From Actinopolyspora xinjiangensis (lineage in GTDB: Bacteria; Actinomycetota; Actinomycetes; Mycobacteriales; Pseudonocardiaceae), in NCBI RefSeq assembly GCF_900104475.1, contig NZ_FNJR01000005.1, positions 186,001 through 250,000 on the forward strand: a stretch of DNA of 64,000 nucleotides, given 5' to 3'. The first letter of the stretch is position 1. Each line of letters opens with the position of its first letter. Positions 17,822 through 28,341 of this stretch are shown here, in pieces. The notes under the pieces are model-generated. The model ran no database searches and was not told the origin of the DNA. It saw only the letters and a list, made by a program, of their open reading frames with translations. A program made the position numbers and the translations under genes.

Positions 17822-18077
17822 GTCTCATCTCCTCGCGGATCGTGCCGGGCTCACTGATGCTTTCCTGTCGTGTTGTCGAGGAACGCGGGGCTTCTCGGTT
17901 CCGAAGCACGGGAGCCACGGCACCAGCCGATCGCCCGCGGGGACTCTCGCGCCGCGCTCTCGCGAGGAAGGCCCGACGTTGTGTAGTACCTACCCGATGT
18001 CGGGCCCCGACGGCGCGAGGGTCGGCGGGAGGTTCCCGCTGACCGAGCGGTCCGACAATCCGACCGGAAAACTTCAA

Positions 18078-19706
<1,629 letters not shown>

Positions 19707-19836
19707 GGTCTTACGCCTCCTCGCGCGACGTCGGTGTCGGGTGCGGGCCGGACCTTGGCTCACCGGCCTTCCCTCCTGTCGAGGATAGAAGTTCGGCCGC
19801 CCCTCCGGCTTGTACGAGCGGCTATCGTTGTCGGTG

Positions 19837-21546
19837 ATGGATTGGACGATCGAACAACTGGCTGCCGAGGAGCGGTATCCGGCCGCCACGGGTGGGGAAG
19901 AGGTAAGACCGCGTACCTCGGGGGTGGCGTTGCGCCAGCTGCTGATCGCGGTGGGAGAGCCGTTGGTCGACGTGCTGGCCGCTCCGGGCGGGTTCGACGT
20001 CGGTGTTCACGACGTGGTCATCGTCGATCCGGAGGAGCCCCCGGGGACGGGGACCGGGGATCTCGTGCTGGTGATCGGTTCCCGGGGACGTTCGGCGATC
20101 CCGCTGGTGCGGCGGGTGGCCCGTTCCGGTGCGGCGGCGGTGGCGGTCAAGGTGGACGCCGATCAGGACGCGCGAGCGCTGCGGGACGCCGCCATCGACG
20201 GCGGGATCGCGCTGCTCGGGGTGAGTCCCGAGGTGCGCTGGGAGCAGCTGGAGTCGTTCGCCCGCTCGGCCGTGGACAACGCCAGGCTGACCGGCGAGAC
20301 CGAGGTGGGGGAGGCGCTGGGGGACCTGTTCTCGCTGGCGCAGACCGTGGCGGCCATGACCGAGGGGATCGTCAGCATCGAGGACACCGCCAACCGGGTG
20401 CTCGCCTACTCGCGTTCCGACGACGAGGTGGACGAGCTGCGCAGGCTGTCCATCCTGGGCAGGCGGGGGCCGGAGCCCTATCTGGTCATGCTGCGGGAGT
20501 GGGGGATCTACCAGCGGCTGCGCTCCGGTGAGGAGGTCGTCCGCATCGAGCCCCGGCCCGACCTGGGAATCCGGCGGCGGATGGCGGTCGGTATCCACGC
20601 CGGGACGCAGCCGCTGGGCACCATATGGGTGCAGGAGGGGGCGAGACCGCTCAGCCTGAGCAGCGACCGCGCGCTGATCGGAGCGGCACGGGTCGCGGCC
20701 CTGCAGCTGATCCGGCAGCGCAGCGAGTCGACGATGGCGCCCAGGTTCCGGGAGAACCTGCTGACGGGGTTGTTGGAGAGCCGCATAGACGGCGACTCCG
20801 CCGCGGCGAACATCGGTGCCGATCCCCGGAAACCGGCCGTGGTCGTGGTGCTGACCCTGCGTCCGAGGGAGCACACCGAGGTGTCCAACCGCTCCGAGAT
20901 CGAGCTGGAACGCGCCGAGATGACCAGCCTGATCTCGGTGCACGCCGCTTCGTACCGCCGCAGCGCGTTGGTCACCACGATCGGTTCCCGGGTCTACGTG
21001 CTGCTGCCGGACCTGCCGGACCGCAACGCCGACGCGGCGGTGTCCGGACTCGCCCAGGAGATCGTCACGGCGGCACGGGGCCAGCTTCGCTCCGGTGTCC
21101 AGGCGGGGATCGGCTCGGTGGTCGCCACGCTGGACGAGGTCCCGGTGTCCCGGATCGAGGCGGATCGCATTCTCGACGCGCTCGGACACGACGTCAGCGC
21201 CGAGGTCGCCACCATCGACGACGTCCGCTCTCGCGTGCTGCTCAGTGAGGTGCTGACGATGCTGCGGGACAACGAACGGGTGCGTGACCCCAGGCTGGCG
21301 ACGCTGCGCGAGCACGACGCCGACAACGGCACCGAGTTCACCCGCTCGTTGCTGTGTTACCTGGAGTTCTTCGGCGATGTCCGGGGGGCGAGCCTGGCGC
21401 TGCACGTCCATCCCAACACGCTGCGCCACCGTGTCCGGCGGGCCGCCGAGATCGGCGGTCTCGATCTGGACGACTCGGCCGAACGGCTCAGCGTTCAGCT
21501 GCAACTGCTGCTGCTCAGACGCACCGAGGGTGTCGGGCGCGGCTGA
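19837..21546 (+). CDS. PucR/CdaR-family transcriptional regulator of proline catabolism
   Basis: 569 residues. An N-terminal PucR-type sensory region (about 30-165, VHDVVIVDPEEP), a central GGDEF-related region (about 310-460), and a C-terminal PucR-type helix-turn-helix with YLEFFGDVRGASLALHVHPNTLRHRVRRA in two pieces. Regulators of this kind divergent from pruA/putB (PutR type) activate proline use in response to proline. TATCGT at 19823-19828 ends 8 nt before ATG 19837, consistent with a leaderless message; GTG 19834 is an alternative. Confidence 0.88.
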   Translation: MDWTIEQLAAEERYPAATGGEEVRPRTSGVALRQLLIAVGEPLVDVLAAPGGFDVGVHDVVIVDPEEPPGTGTGDLVLVIGSRGRSAIPLVRRVARSGAAAVAVKVDADQDARALRDAAIDGGIALLGVSPEVRWEQLESFARSAVDNARLTGETEVGEALGDLFSLAQTVAAMTEGIVSIEDTANRVLAYSRSDDEVDELRRLSILGRRGPEPYLVMLREWGIYQRLRSGEEVVRIEPRPDLGIRRRMAVGIHAGTQPLGTIWVQEGARPLSLSSDRALIGAARVAALQLIRQRSESTMAPRFRENLLTGLLESRIDGDSAAANIGADPRKPAVVVVLTLRPREHTEVSNRSEIELERAEMTSLISVHAASYRRSALVTTIGSRVYVLLPDLPDRNADAAVSGLAQEIVTAARGQLRSGVQAGIGSVVATLDEVPVSRIEADRILDALGHDVSAEVATIDDVRSRVLLSEVLTMLRDNERVRDPRLATLREHDADNGTEFTRSLLCYLEFFGDVRGASLALHVHPNTLRHRVRRAAEIGGLDLDDSAERLSVQLQLLLLRRTEGVGRG

Positions 21547-21875
21547 TCCGGTGGGTGCTTTCCGTCCGAGGCCGTCCGAAGTGCTGCCACGAGGGTGGTG
21601 GGGCGTCCGGGAGTCGTCGGGCGTAAACGGCGCGAGACCCCCGTGACGCTCTCGCCGCTCGGTCGTTGAGTCACACGTCCGAGTTGTTACCGCCAACGTC
21701 CGGTAAGGGGTCACTTCGGTCTTCGGGTGCTTGTCGTCCCGCTGCGTCGTGCTGTTCCCGCGCTGTGACGGGAACGCCGGTCGGCCGCGGGGCCGGGCGG
21801 AACACTGGTTTTCCCGCCCCGTGAACATCTCGGAGTTCCGAGGTGGCGGCCCGGCGGGCGGGGAGTGAGAGATCG

Positions 21876-22325
21876 ATGACTGGTTACCGCACGGTGGTCG
21901 TCGGGACCGACGGATCGTCCCCCTCGATGGGTGCTGTCCGCCGGGCCGGGCAGTTGGCGGGTGACGCCGCCGACCTGGTGATCGTCTGCGCGTATTATCC
22001 CAACAGCAGACGCGAGGTGGAACAGGCGTTGGACGAGATGGGGCAGGAGGCCTTCCAGGTGGTCGGTTCCGCGCCCGCCGAGGACAGCCTGCGGGATGCC
22101 ACCGATCAAGCCCGTTCCGCCGGAGCGCGCAGTATCGATACCGTGCCCGTGCTGGGTCCGCCGATCGACTCGCTGATCGAGGCGGCCGAGCGGCGCTCGG
22201 CCGATCTGCTCGTGGTCGGCAGCCGTGGCCTGAACACGTTGAAGGGGCGGATCCTGGGCTCGGTTCCCTCGGAGGTATCCCGACGTTCGGAGTGTGATGT
22301 GCTCGTCGTTCGAACCACACGATGA
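21876..22325 (+). CDS. Universal stress protein, UspA family
   Basis: 149 residues, one Usp domain: VVVGTDGSSPSMGAVRRA at the start and VVGSRGLNTLKGRILGSVPSEVSRRS at the end, with the ATP-binding G-2x-G-9x-G(S/T) pattern (GSRGLNTLKGRILGSVPS). Such single-domain ATP-binding Usps help survival in stationary phase or hypoxia. GGGGAGTGAGAG lies upstream of ATG 21876. Its 3' end overlaps the cyclase gene by 29 nt. Confidence 0.93.
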   Translation: MTGYRTVVVGTDGSSPSMGAVRRAGQLAGDAADLVIVCAYYPNSRREVEQALDEMGQEAFQVVGSAPAEDSLRDATDQARSAGARSIDTVPVLGPPIDSLIEAAERRSADLLVVGSRGLNTLKGRILGSVPSEVSRRSECDVLVVRTTR

Positions 22326-23283
22326 TTTCGTGGCACCGGACAACCCGGTGGAGCGGGCGCTGCTCGGTGGTGATCCCCGCTACCGCAAGGCCGACGTGGC
22401 TCGGCTCGCCGGCGTCGAGCTCTCCAGGGCCGAGCGGCTCTGGCAGGCCATGGGATTCGCGCACGTGGCCGCCGACGCGGTGGTGTTCACCGACTACGAC
22501 GTGGAGGCCATGCGGACGGTGGACCAGCTCGTCTCGGCCGAGGTGATACCTCCGGAGCTGGAGACAGCGGTCGCGCGTTCGCTGGCGCAGACGATGTCGC
22601 GGTTGGCCGAGTGGCAGATGGGGATCTTCCGGGCCGTGCTCGGCGACACCTTCGCCGCCGACGTCGAGACCACCGCCGAGGTCGCCGAGGCGATCCTGCC
22701 GGTGATGGAGAACCTGCAGGGTTACGTCTGGCGCAGGCACCTCTCGGCCATCGCCGCGCGGGAGCTCGACGAGGCCGACACCGGCCCGGAGGAGCCCAAC
22801 GTGGTGGTGGGGTTCGCCGACATCGTGGGCTACACCAGGCTGGTGCGCGACTACAGCGAGCGCGAGCTGGCACGGTTGATCGACGATTTCGAGGACCTGG
22901 TCACCCGGGTCATCGCCGAGAACCACGGCCGGATCGTCAAGACAGTCGGGGACGAGGTGCTGTTCGTGGCGGACACGGTCCGTGACGGCGCCGAGATAGC
23001 CCTCTCACTCAACGAGAAAGTCGCCGAGGAGCCGCGCCTGCCACCGCTGCGGATCGGGTTGGCGCACGGCAGGGTGCTGGCCCGGTTCGGCGACGTGTAC
23101 GGTTCCACCGTCAACATCGCCAGCAGGCTCACCACGCTGGCCAGGCCCGCGTCGGTGCTCGTGGACCGGGAGTGCGCGGACGAGCTGCGTGATCAGGATC
23201 GTTTCTCCCTGACTCCCCTCGGGCCGAACAAGGTTTCCGGTTTCCGCGGACTACGCGCCTGGGCGCTGCGCCGCGCCGGATGA
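22297..23283 (+). CDS. Class III adenylate cyclase with N-terminal regulatory domain
   Basis: 328 residues. The N-terminal 150 residues resemble the autoinhibitory regulatory domain of mycobacterial Rv1264 (DPRYRKADVARLAGV, then the DYDVEAMRTV and SRLAEWQMGIF helices). The catalytic domain has both metal aspartates (FADIVGYTRL and TVGDEVLF), the adenine-selecting Lys in RIVKTVGD, and VYGSTVNIASRLT with the transition-state Asn and Arg. All residues of an active homodimeric cyclase appear present. The start overlaps the Usp gene, so translation is probably coupled. GTG 22294, ATG 22297 and GTG 22330 are possible starts; GGAG precedes the first two. Confidence 0.9.
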   Translation: MCSSFEPHDDFVAPDNPVERALLGGDPRYRKADVARLAGVELSRAERLWQAMGFAHVAADAVVFTDYDVEAMRTVDQLVSAEVIPPELETAVARSLAQTMSRLAEWQMGIFRAVLGDTFAADVETTAEVAEAILPVMENLQGYVWRRHLSAIAARELDEADTGPEEPNVVVGFADIVGYTRLVRDYSERELARLIDDFEDLVTRVIAENHGRIVKTVGDEVLFVADTVRDGAEIALSLNEKVAEEPRLPPLRIGLAHGRVLARFGDVYGSTVNIASRLTTLARPASVLVDRECADELRDQDRFSLTPLGPNKVSGFRGLRAWALRRAG

Positions 23284-23408
23284 GGACTGTCGGGCCGACG
23301 GGAAGCGGCGGAGACTCCCCGGCGGTCCCGGACGCGCAACCCCGGTCGGGCGCGACGATGCCCAAAACGGGATGCCTTCACCGCCGTCGCGGCTTAGAGT
23401 CGTAGATC

Positions 23409-24794
23409 ATGGAGAGCGTTCCACCCGCGCCGCCCGGTGATGTCGAGCACTCCGACGAGGTCGCCGCGCTGGCAGCTCGCTACCGCCGGATTCCCGCTTC
23501 CGAACGAGTTCGGCTGGCCAAGTCCACGTCCAACCTGTTCCGTTTCCGCTCGCCGGTCAGCGGCGGTGGGCTCGACGTCACCGGGCTCGACAGGGTGCTG
23601 CGGGTGGACCCGGATCGGCGGGTCGCCGACGTGCAGGGGATGACCACTTTCGAGGACCTTGTGGCGGCGACCCTGCCGTACGGCCTGATGCCGCTGGTCG
23701 TGCCGCAGCTGAAGACGATCAGCCTCGGTGGCGCGGTGGCGGGGCTGGGCATCGAGTCCTCCTCGTTCCGCAACGGACTGCCGCACGAGTCCGTGCTCGA
23801 GATGGAGATCCTCACCGGTGACGGCAGGGTCGTGCTGGCACGTCCCGACAACGAGCACGCCGAACTGTTCCGTGGTTTCCCGAACTCCTACGGGTCGCTG
23901 GGTTACGCGCTGCGGCTGCTGATCGAGCTCCAACCGGTGCGGGACCACGTACGGCTGCGGCACGTGCGGTTCGGGTCCGCGGCGGAGTGCGCCGAGGCCA
24001 TCGGGCGGATCAGCGGCTCCGGAACCTGGGAGGACCGACGGGTGGACTTCCTGGACGGAACCGTGTTCGGCCCGGACGAGCTGTACCTGACGTTGGGAAC
24101 CTTCACCTCGCGGGCCCCTTACGACAGCGACTACACCGGTAACAGGATCTACTACCGGTCCATCCGCGAGCGGGAGGTGGACCACCTGCGGGTGCGCGAC
24201 TACCTGTGGCGCTGGGACACCGACTGGTTCTGGTGCTCCCACGCGTTCGGCGCGCAGCACCCGGCGATCCGCCCGTTCTGGCCCCGTCGGTGGTTGCGCT
24301 CGGACGTCTACCGCAGGTTGGTGGCGCTGGACCAGCGGTACCGCCTCTCCGACCGTCTCAACCGGCTGCGCGGGCGCCCGAGTCGTGAACCGGTGATCCA
24401 GGACGTGGAGATCCCGCTCGACCGGCTGGCCGAGTTCCTGGAGTTCTTCCACGCCGAGATCGGTATCAGCCCCGTCTGGCTCTGCCCGGTGCGACTGCGC
24501 GACGGGGAGGGCTGGCCGCTCTACCCCATGGACCCGGCGACGCTGTACGTCAACGTCGGCTTCTGGGCCACGGTGCCCCTGCGGGAGGGGCAGGCCGACG
24601 GTACGCACAACCGCGCCATCGAGGCCAAGGTCAGCGAGCTCGACGGGCACAAGTCCCTGTACTCGACCGCCTACTACGGGCCGGAGGAGTTCTGGCGCCG
24701 CTACGACGGTGCCACCTACCAGCGGCTGAAACGGCGCTACGACGAGTCGGGCAGGCTCCCCGGCCTCTACGACAAGTGCGTGCTGGGTACCTGA
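23409..24794 (+). CDS. FAD-dependent reductase for 10-methyl fatty acids (TmsA/BfaA type)
   Basis: 461 residues, related to DHCR24-like FAD-linked oxidoreductases. The N-terminal FAD_binding_4 domain includes QGMTTFEDLVAATLPYGL, the LGGAVAGLGIESSSFRNG flavin loop and LPHESVLEMEILTGDGRVV. Next to a CFA-synthase-like methyltransferase it matches the reductase that saturates 10-methylene to 10-methyl fatty acyl chains (tuberculostearate synthesis, Rv0449c/TmsA). TAGAGT at 23395-23400 lies 8 nt before ATG 23409, suggesting a leaderless transcript. Confidence 0.85.
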   Translation: MESVPPAPPGDVEHSDEVAALAARYRRIPASERVRLAKSTSNLFRFRSPVSGGGLDVTGLDRVLRVDPDRRVADVQGMTTFEDLVAATLPYGLMPLVVPQLKTISLGGAVAGLGIESSSFRNGLPHESVLEMEILTGDGRVVLARPDNEHAELFRGFPNSYGSLGYALRLLIELQPVRDHVRLRHVRFGSAAECAEAIGRISGSGTWEDRRVDFLDGTVFGPDELYLTLGTFTSRAPYDSDYTGNRIYYRSIREREVDHLRVRDYLWRWDTDWFWCSHAFGAQHPAIRPFWPRRWLRSDVYRRLVALDQRYRLSDRLNRLRGRPSREPVIQDVEIPLDRLAEFLEFFHAEIGISPVWLCPVRLRDGEGWPLYPMDPATLYVNVGFWATVPLREGQADGTHNRAIEAKVSELDGHKSLYSTAYYGPEEFWRRYDGATYQRLKRRYDESGRLPGLYDKCVLGT

Positions 24795-24940
24795 GCGAGG
24801 AGTCGCGCCCACTCTTCCCGTTCGCCACCGGTCCGGCCCCGGAAGCGGCACGCCCGGTCGCGGACACGACGGAAAGGCCGGGGCGAGCGGCTTCGGTCCC
24901 GTCCACGATGTTCCCGTAATCGCAGATGGAGGGTTTGACG

Positions 24941-26173
24941 ATGGCATTGGCAGCCGTGTTCGCACGTCTGTTCGGTGACGATCCGCCGATCGAGTTCCGC
25001 GCCTACGACGGAAGTCGTTGCGGATCCTCCGGATCGCCCGCCGCCATAGTGGTCAACTCTCCGCTGGCACTGGCGCACCTGGCAGCCGCTCCCGGTGAGC
25101 TGGGCCTGGCGCGTGCCTACGTCAACGGCCACATCGAAGTGCTGGGCGACATGTACACCGCGCTGGCCGCGTTCCCGTCCTTCCGGGTCTCCGACATCCC
25201 CTGGAAACTGCGTGCCGAACTGGCGGCCAGGCTGGTGGGGTACCGCTTCTGGTGGCCCGTCCAGCCCCCGCCGCAGGAGAACCGCGGCAACAGCGGCAGG
25301 AGGCACTCCAAGCGCAGGGACAGCGAGAGCATCTCCTACCACTACGACGTGTCGAACCTGTTCTACGAGTGGGTGCTGGGGCCCTCGATGACCTACACCT
25401 GCGCGGTGTTCGAGCACGGTGACGCGACCCTGGAGCAGGCGCAGTACGCCAAGCACGACCTCGTGGCGCGAAAGCTCGGACTGACCGAGGGCATGCGGCT
25501 GCTGGACATCGGTGCGGGCTGGGGCGGCATGGTGCTGCACGCGGCCGAGCACTACGGCGTGCGCGCCGTCGGGGTCACGCTCTCGCGGTCCCAGGCGGAG
25601 TGGGCGCAACGGGTCATCGCGGACCGGGGGTTGAGTGAGTTGGCCGAGGTGCGCCACCAGGACTACCGGGACGTGCCGGAAACCGACTTCGACGCGGTCA
25701 GCTCGATCGGGCTCACCGAACACATCGGACGGCAGCAGCTGCCGAGCTACTTCCGCTTCCTGCGGGGCAAGCTGCGTCCGGGCGGAAAGCTGCTCAACCA
25801 CTGCATCACCCGCCCCGACAGTTCCTACCCGGCGAGGACGGGCAAGTTCATCAGCCGCTACGTCTTCCCGGACGGTGAGCTGGAGCCGCCGGGCGAGCTC
25901 ATGTCCCGGATGCACGACAGCGGTCTGGAAGTCCGGCACGAGGAGAACCTGCGTGAGCACTACGCGCTGACGCTGGCCGGTTGGTGTGCCAACCTGGACC
26001 GCAACTGGGACAAGGCCGTGGCCGAGGTCGGACACGGCCGCGCTCGCGTGTGGCGGTTGTACATGGCGGCCTCCCGGTTGGCCTTCGAGCGCGACCAGAT
26101 CCAGTTGCACCAGATGCTGGGAGTTCGCTCGGAGGGAACGATCAGTCCCATGCCGCTGCGCCCGGACTGGTGA
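24941..26173 (+). CDS. Cyclopropane-fatty-acid-synthase-like methyltransferase (TmsB/BfaB type)
   Basis: 410 residues. A CFA-synthase fold with the N-terminal helical part, YHYDVSNLFYEWVLG, the SAM motif RLLDIGAGWGGMVLHAAEH, GVTLSRSQAEWAQ and SSIGLTEHIGRQQLPSYF with the conserved Glu. With the preceding FAD reductase it should methylate oleoyl phospholipid chains to 10-methylene stearate, later reduced to 10-methyl stearate. ATG 24941 has GGAGGG at 24928-24933 7 nt upstream; ATG 24926 is less likely. The 131-bp gap to the reductase gene shows no terminator. Confidence 0.9.
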   Translation: MALAAVFARLFGDDPPIEFRAYDGSRCGSSGSPAAIVVNSPLALAHLAAAPGELGLARAYVNGHIEVLGDMYTALAAFPSFRVSDIPWKLRAELAARLVGYRFWWPVQPPPQENRGNSGRRHSKRRDSESISYHYDVSNLFYEWVLGPSMTYTCAVFEHGDATLEQAQYAKHDLVARKLGLTEGMRLLDIGAGWGGMVLHAAEHYGVRAVGVTLSRSQAEWAQRVIADRGLSELAEVRHQDYRDVPETDFDAVSSIGLTEHIGRQQLPSYFRFLRGKLRPGGKLLNHCITRPDSSYPARTGKFISRYVFPDGELEPPGELMSRMHDSGLEVRHEENLREHYALTLAGWCANLDRNWDKAVAEVGHGRARVWRLYMAASRLAFERDQIQLHQMLGVRSEGTISPMPLRPDW

Positions 26174-26445
26174 GCCGGGCGCTTCCTCGGCCGAGGGCGT
26201 CCGGCGGGGACCCACCGGCCCCCGACGCGGCGGCGTGGTCACGGGTGGGCGTTCCGTGCCCCGGTTTCCCCGCGAGACGCACCCGGAGGGTCGGATCGCC
26301 AGCTGGGGGCGGGGGCGGTGCCGGAAGTGCTTTCCCGCTCTTCTCCGGCCGCCGCGCCGTCGGTGCCGGTCCCGCCGGTGAGTGAGGGGCTCGACAGCGA
26401 ACGGCGAAGTCGAAGTGCCACGACCCGCGTGGTTCCGATCACTTG

Positions 26446-26468
26446 AAGTGGAATCCAGGATTCGTATT
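26446..26468 (+). promoter_or_regulatory. NsrR operator 1 (nsrR promoter)
   Basis: A 23-bp site built as 11-1-11: left half AAGTGGAATCC, centre A, right half GGATTCGTATT. The halves match at 8 of 11 positions when the right one is inverted. It begins AA and ends TT like known Streptomyces NsrR sites and ends 4 nt before the TAGGCT -10 hexamer at 26473-26478, so binding would block the promoter and autoregulate. Confidence 0.7.
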
Positions 26469-26484
26469 TGGCTAGGCTTCGACC

Positions 26485-26925
26485 GTGCGATTGACCAAGA
26501 GCACCGATCTCGCCTTGCGTATCGTGATGCGTCTGGCGGTGCTGGAGGAGACGACGCCGACCACTCGTGAGGTGGCCGCCGCCGTCGCCGTTCCGTACAG
26601 CCACGCGGCGAAGGTCGTCACCCGGTTGCAGCGTCTCGGTCTGGTGGAGGCGCGGCGTGGCCGAGGTGGTGGGCTGAGCCTCACCGTGTCGGGTCGCTCC
26701 GCCTCGGTCGGATGGCTGTTGCGAGAGCTGGAGGGTCAGGGGGACGTCGTCGGCTGTGAGGATGATCCGCCCTGTCCGCTGCGGAACGCGTGTCGGCTGC
26801 GTACCGCGTTGCGGGACGCCCAGGAAGCCTTCTTCGTCTCGTTGGACCCGATCGCCGTCGAAGACCTCGTCGCTGCTCCGGCGGGGCCGGTCCTGCTGAG
26901 TCTGTCCACGCCGTCGAGCGGTTGA
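26485..26925 (+). CDS. nsrR: Rrf2-family nitric oxide-sensing repressor NsrR
   Basis: 146 residues. Winged helix-turn-helix (TTREVAAAVAVPYSHAAKVV, RRGRGGGLSL wing) followed by the cluster-binding loop with Cys91, Cys97 and Cys103, the same six-residue spacings as in Streptomyces NsrR. Asp8 (STDLAL) matches the unusual fourth ligand of the [4Fe-4S] cluster in that protein. NO destroys the cluster and releases DNA. GTG 26485 lies 6 nt after a TAGGCT hexamer, suggesting a leaderless message. The downstream gene is flavohaemoglobin, the classic target. Confidence 0.93.
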   Translation: MRLTKSTDLALRIVMRLAVLEETTPTTREVAAAVAVPYSHAAKVVTRLQRLGLVEARRGRGGGLSLTVSGRSASVGWLLRELEGQGDVVGCEDDPPCPLRNACRLRTALRDAQEAFFVSLDPIAVEDLVAAPAGPVLLSLSTPSSG

Positions 26926-26987
26926 TCGTCCCGTGAATCGAGCCCCGGTGCCGGTAGGTACCGGCATCGTGGCTTCGCACGCCGTCA

Positions 26988-27010
26988 AATACGAATCCGA
27001 GATGCGAATT
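26988..27010 (+). promoter_or_regulatory. NsrR operator 2 (hmp promoter)
   Basis: Second 11-1-11 site: AATACGAATCC, centre G, and a right half whose complement is AATTCGCATCT (8 of 11 match). Its left half is identical to the inverted right half of operator 1. It ends 11 nt before the hmp start codon. Confidence 0.7.
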
Positions 27011-27021
27011 CGAGGTTCCCG

Positions 27022-28212
27022 ATGTTGTCCGAGAGGTCGGCCGAGACCGTCCGCGCCACTCTGCCGGTCGTGCGCGGTGCCATCAGCGAGATCGCCGCTC
27101 GTTTCTACAGCAAGCTCTTCGCCGAGCGTCCGGAGCTGTCACGGGACCTGTTCAACCGGGGAAACCAGGCGAACGGGACGCAGCGGGAGGCGCTGGCCGG
27201 TTCGATCACCGTCTTCGCCGCCGCGCTGATCGACGAACCGGGCACCTCGCCCGAGCGGATGCTCTCACGCATCGCGCACAAGCACGCTTCGCTGGGCGTC
27301 ACCCAAGAGCAGTACCGCATCGTGCGGGCGAATCTATTCGCGGCGATCGCCGAAGTGCTGGGGGACGCCGCGACCGACGAGGTCGTGAGGGCCTGGGACG
27401 AGGTCTACTGGCTGATGGCCGAGTCCCTGGTAACCCGCGAGGAGAAGCTGTACGCGGCGGCGGGGGCGCCGGACGGCGACACCTGGCGCGAGTACCGGGT
27501 CGACGGTCGCACTTCCGAGACCACGGATGTGGTGACCTTCCTGATGCGCCCGGTGGACGGCGGGCCGGCACCCGAATGGCGGCCCGGACAGTACGTCTCG
27601 GTCCGGGTCAGGCTGCCGGACGGGGCACGGCAGATCCGCCAGTACAGCCTGACCGGCGATCCCCGTGACGACGCGCTCCGAATCACCGTCAGGAGGGTGA
27701 ACGGCGAGCCGGAGGGCGAGGTCTCGAACCGGCTGCACGACCACGTCCGCGAAGGAGACGTGCTGTGGCTGAGCGCCCCGTTCGGCGATGTGGTCCTGGG
27801 GGAGGGGAGCGGTCCGGTGCTGCTGGCTTCCGCCGGGATCGGGTGCACCCCCGTGATCGCGATGTTGCGCCACCTCGTCGCCACCGGTTCCACCCGCCGG
27901 GTCATCGCCGTGCACGCGGACCGGTCCCCGAGTACACACGCGTTCCGTGCCGAGTTCGAACGGTTGGTCGGCGAGCTCGACGACGCCGAGGCGCACGTCT
28001 GGTACGAGAGTCCCGAAGGGCCTTGGCCGCGAGAGCGGACGGGGCGGCCCGACCTGGCGGGACTGCGGATTCCGCCGGGCACCGAGGCCTACCTGTGCGG
28101 CCCACCCGCCTTCATGCGCGAGGCGCACCGGCAGCTGGTCTCCGCCGGTGTCGCCGAGACGGACGTCCACTACGAGATCTTCGAACCCGACTCCTGGTTC
28201 GCCGAGGGGTGA
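27022..28212 (+). CDS. hmp: Flavohaemoglobin, nitric oxide dioxygenase
   Basis: 396 residues. Globin domain (1-140) with Tyr29 at B10, Gln54 at about E7 and proximal His88 (IAHKHASLGV). The FNR-like reductase has the FAD motif IRQYSLTGD, the NAD site LLASAGIGCTPVIAMLRHL and the terminal YLCGPPAFMRE and YEIFEPD motifs. It converts NO and O2 to nitrate in the cytoplasm with NAD(P)H. It follows nsrR with 96 nt between, which contain its own operator. A short GC hairpin (CGGGG-ctcg-CCCCG) follows the stop. Confidence 0.95.
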   Translation: MLSERSAETVRATLPVVRGAISEIAARFYSKLFAERPELSRDLFNRGNQANGTQREALAGSITVFAAALIDEPGTSPERMLSRIAHKHASLGVTQEQYRIVRANLFAAIAEVLGDAATDEVVRAWDEVYWLMAESLVTREEKLYAAAGAPDGDTWREYRVDGRTSETTDVVTFLMRPVDGGPAPEWRPGQYVSVRVRLPDGARQIRQYSLTGDPRDDALRITVRRVNGEPEGEVSNRLHDHVREGDVLWLSAPFGDVVLGEGSGPVLLASAGIGCTPVIAMLRHLVATGSTRRVIAVHADRSPSTHAFRAEFERLVGELDDAEAHVWYESPEGPWPRERTGRPDLAGLRIPPGTEAYLCGPPAFMREAHRQLVSAGVAETDVHYEIFEPDSWFAEG

Positions 28213-28341
28213 CCGGGGCTCGCCCCGACAGGGCGAATGGTGCCGTTCCGCCGGGGTGTGTCCCGGGAACGGAGGGTGGGGCCGTGCTCGTGAGCGGCCG
28301 GTCGCGACCGACGGATTCGGTCCCCGTGGCGGGGCGGCCGT

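Noticed and set aside
19822-22926. 1034-codon minus-strand open frame
   Set aside because: Antisense to the PucR regulator, Usp and cyclase genes; composition is that of a reverse-complement shadow.
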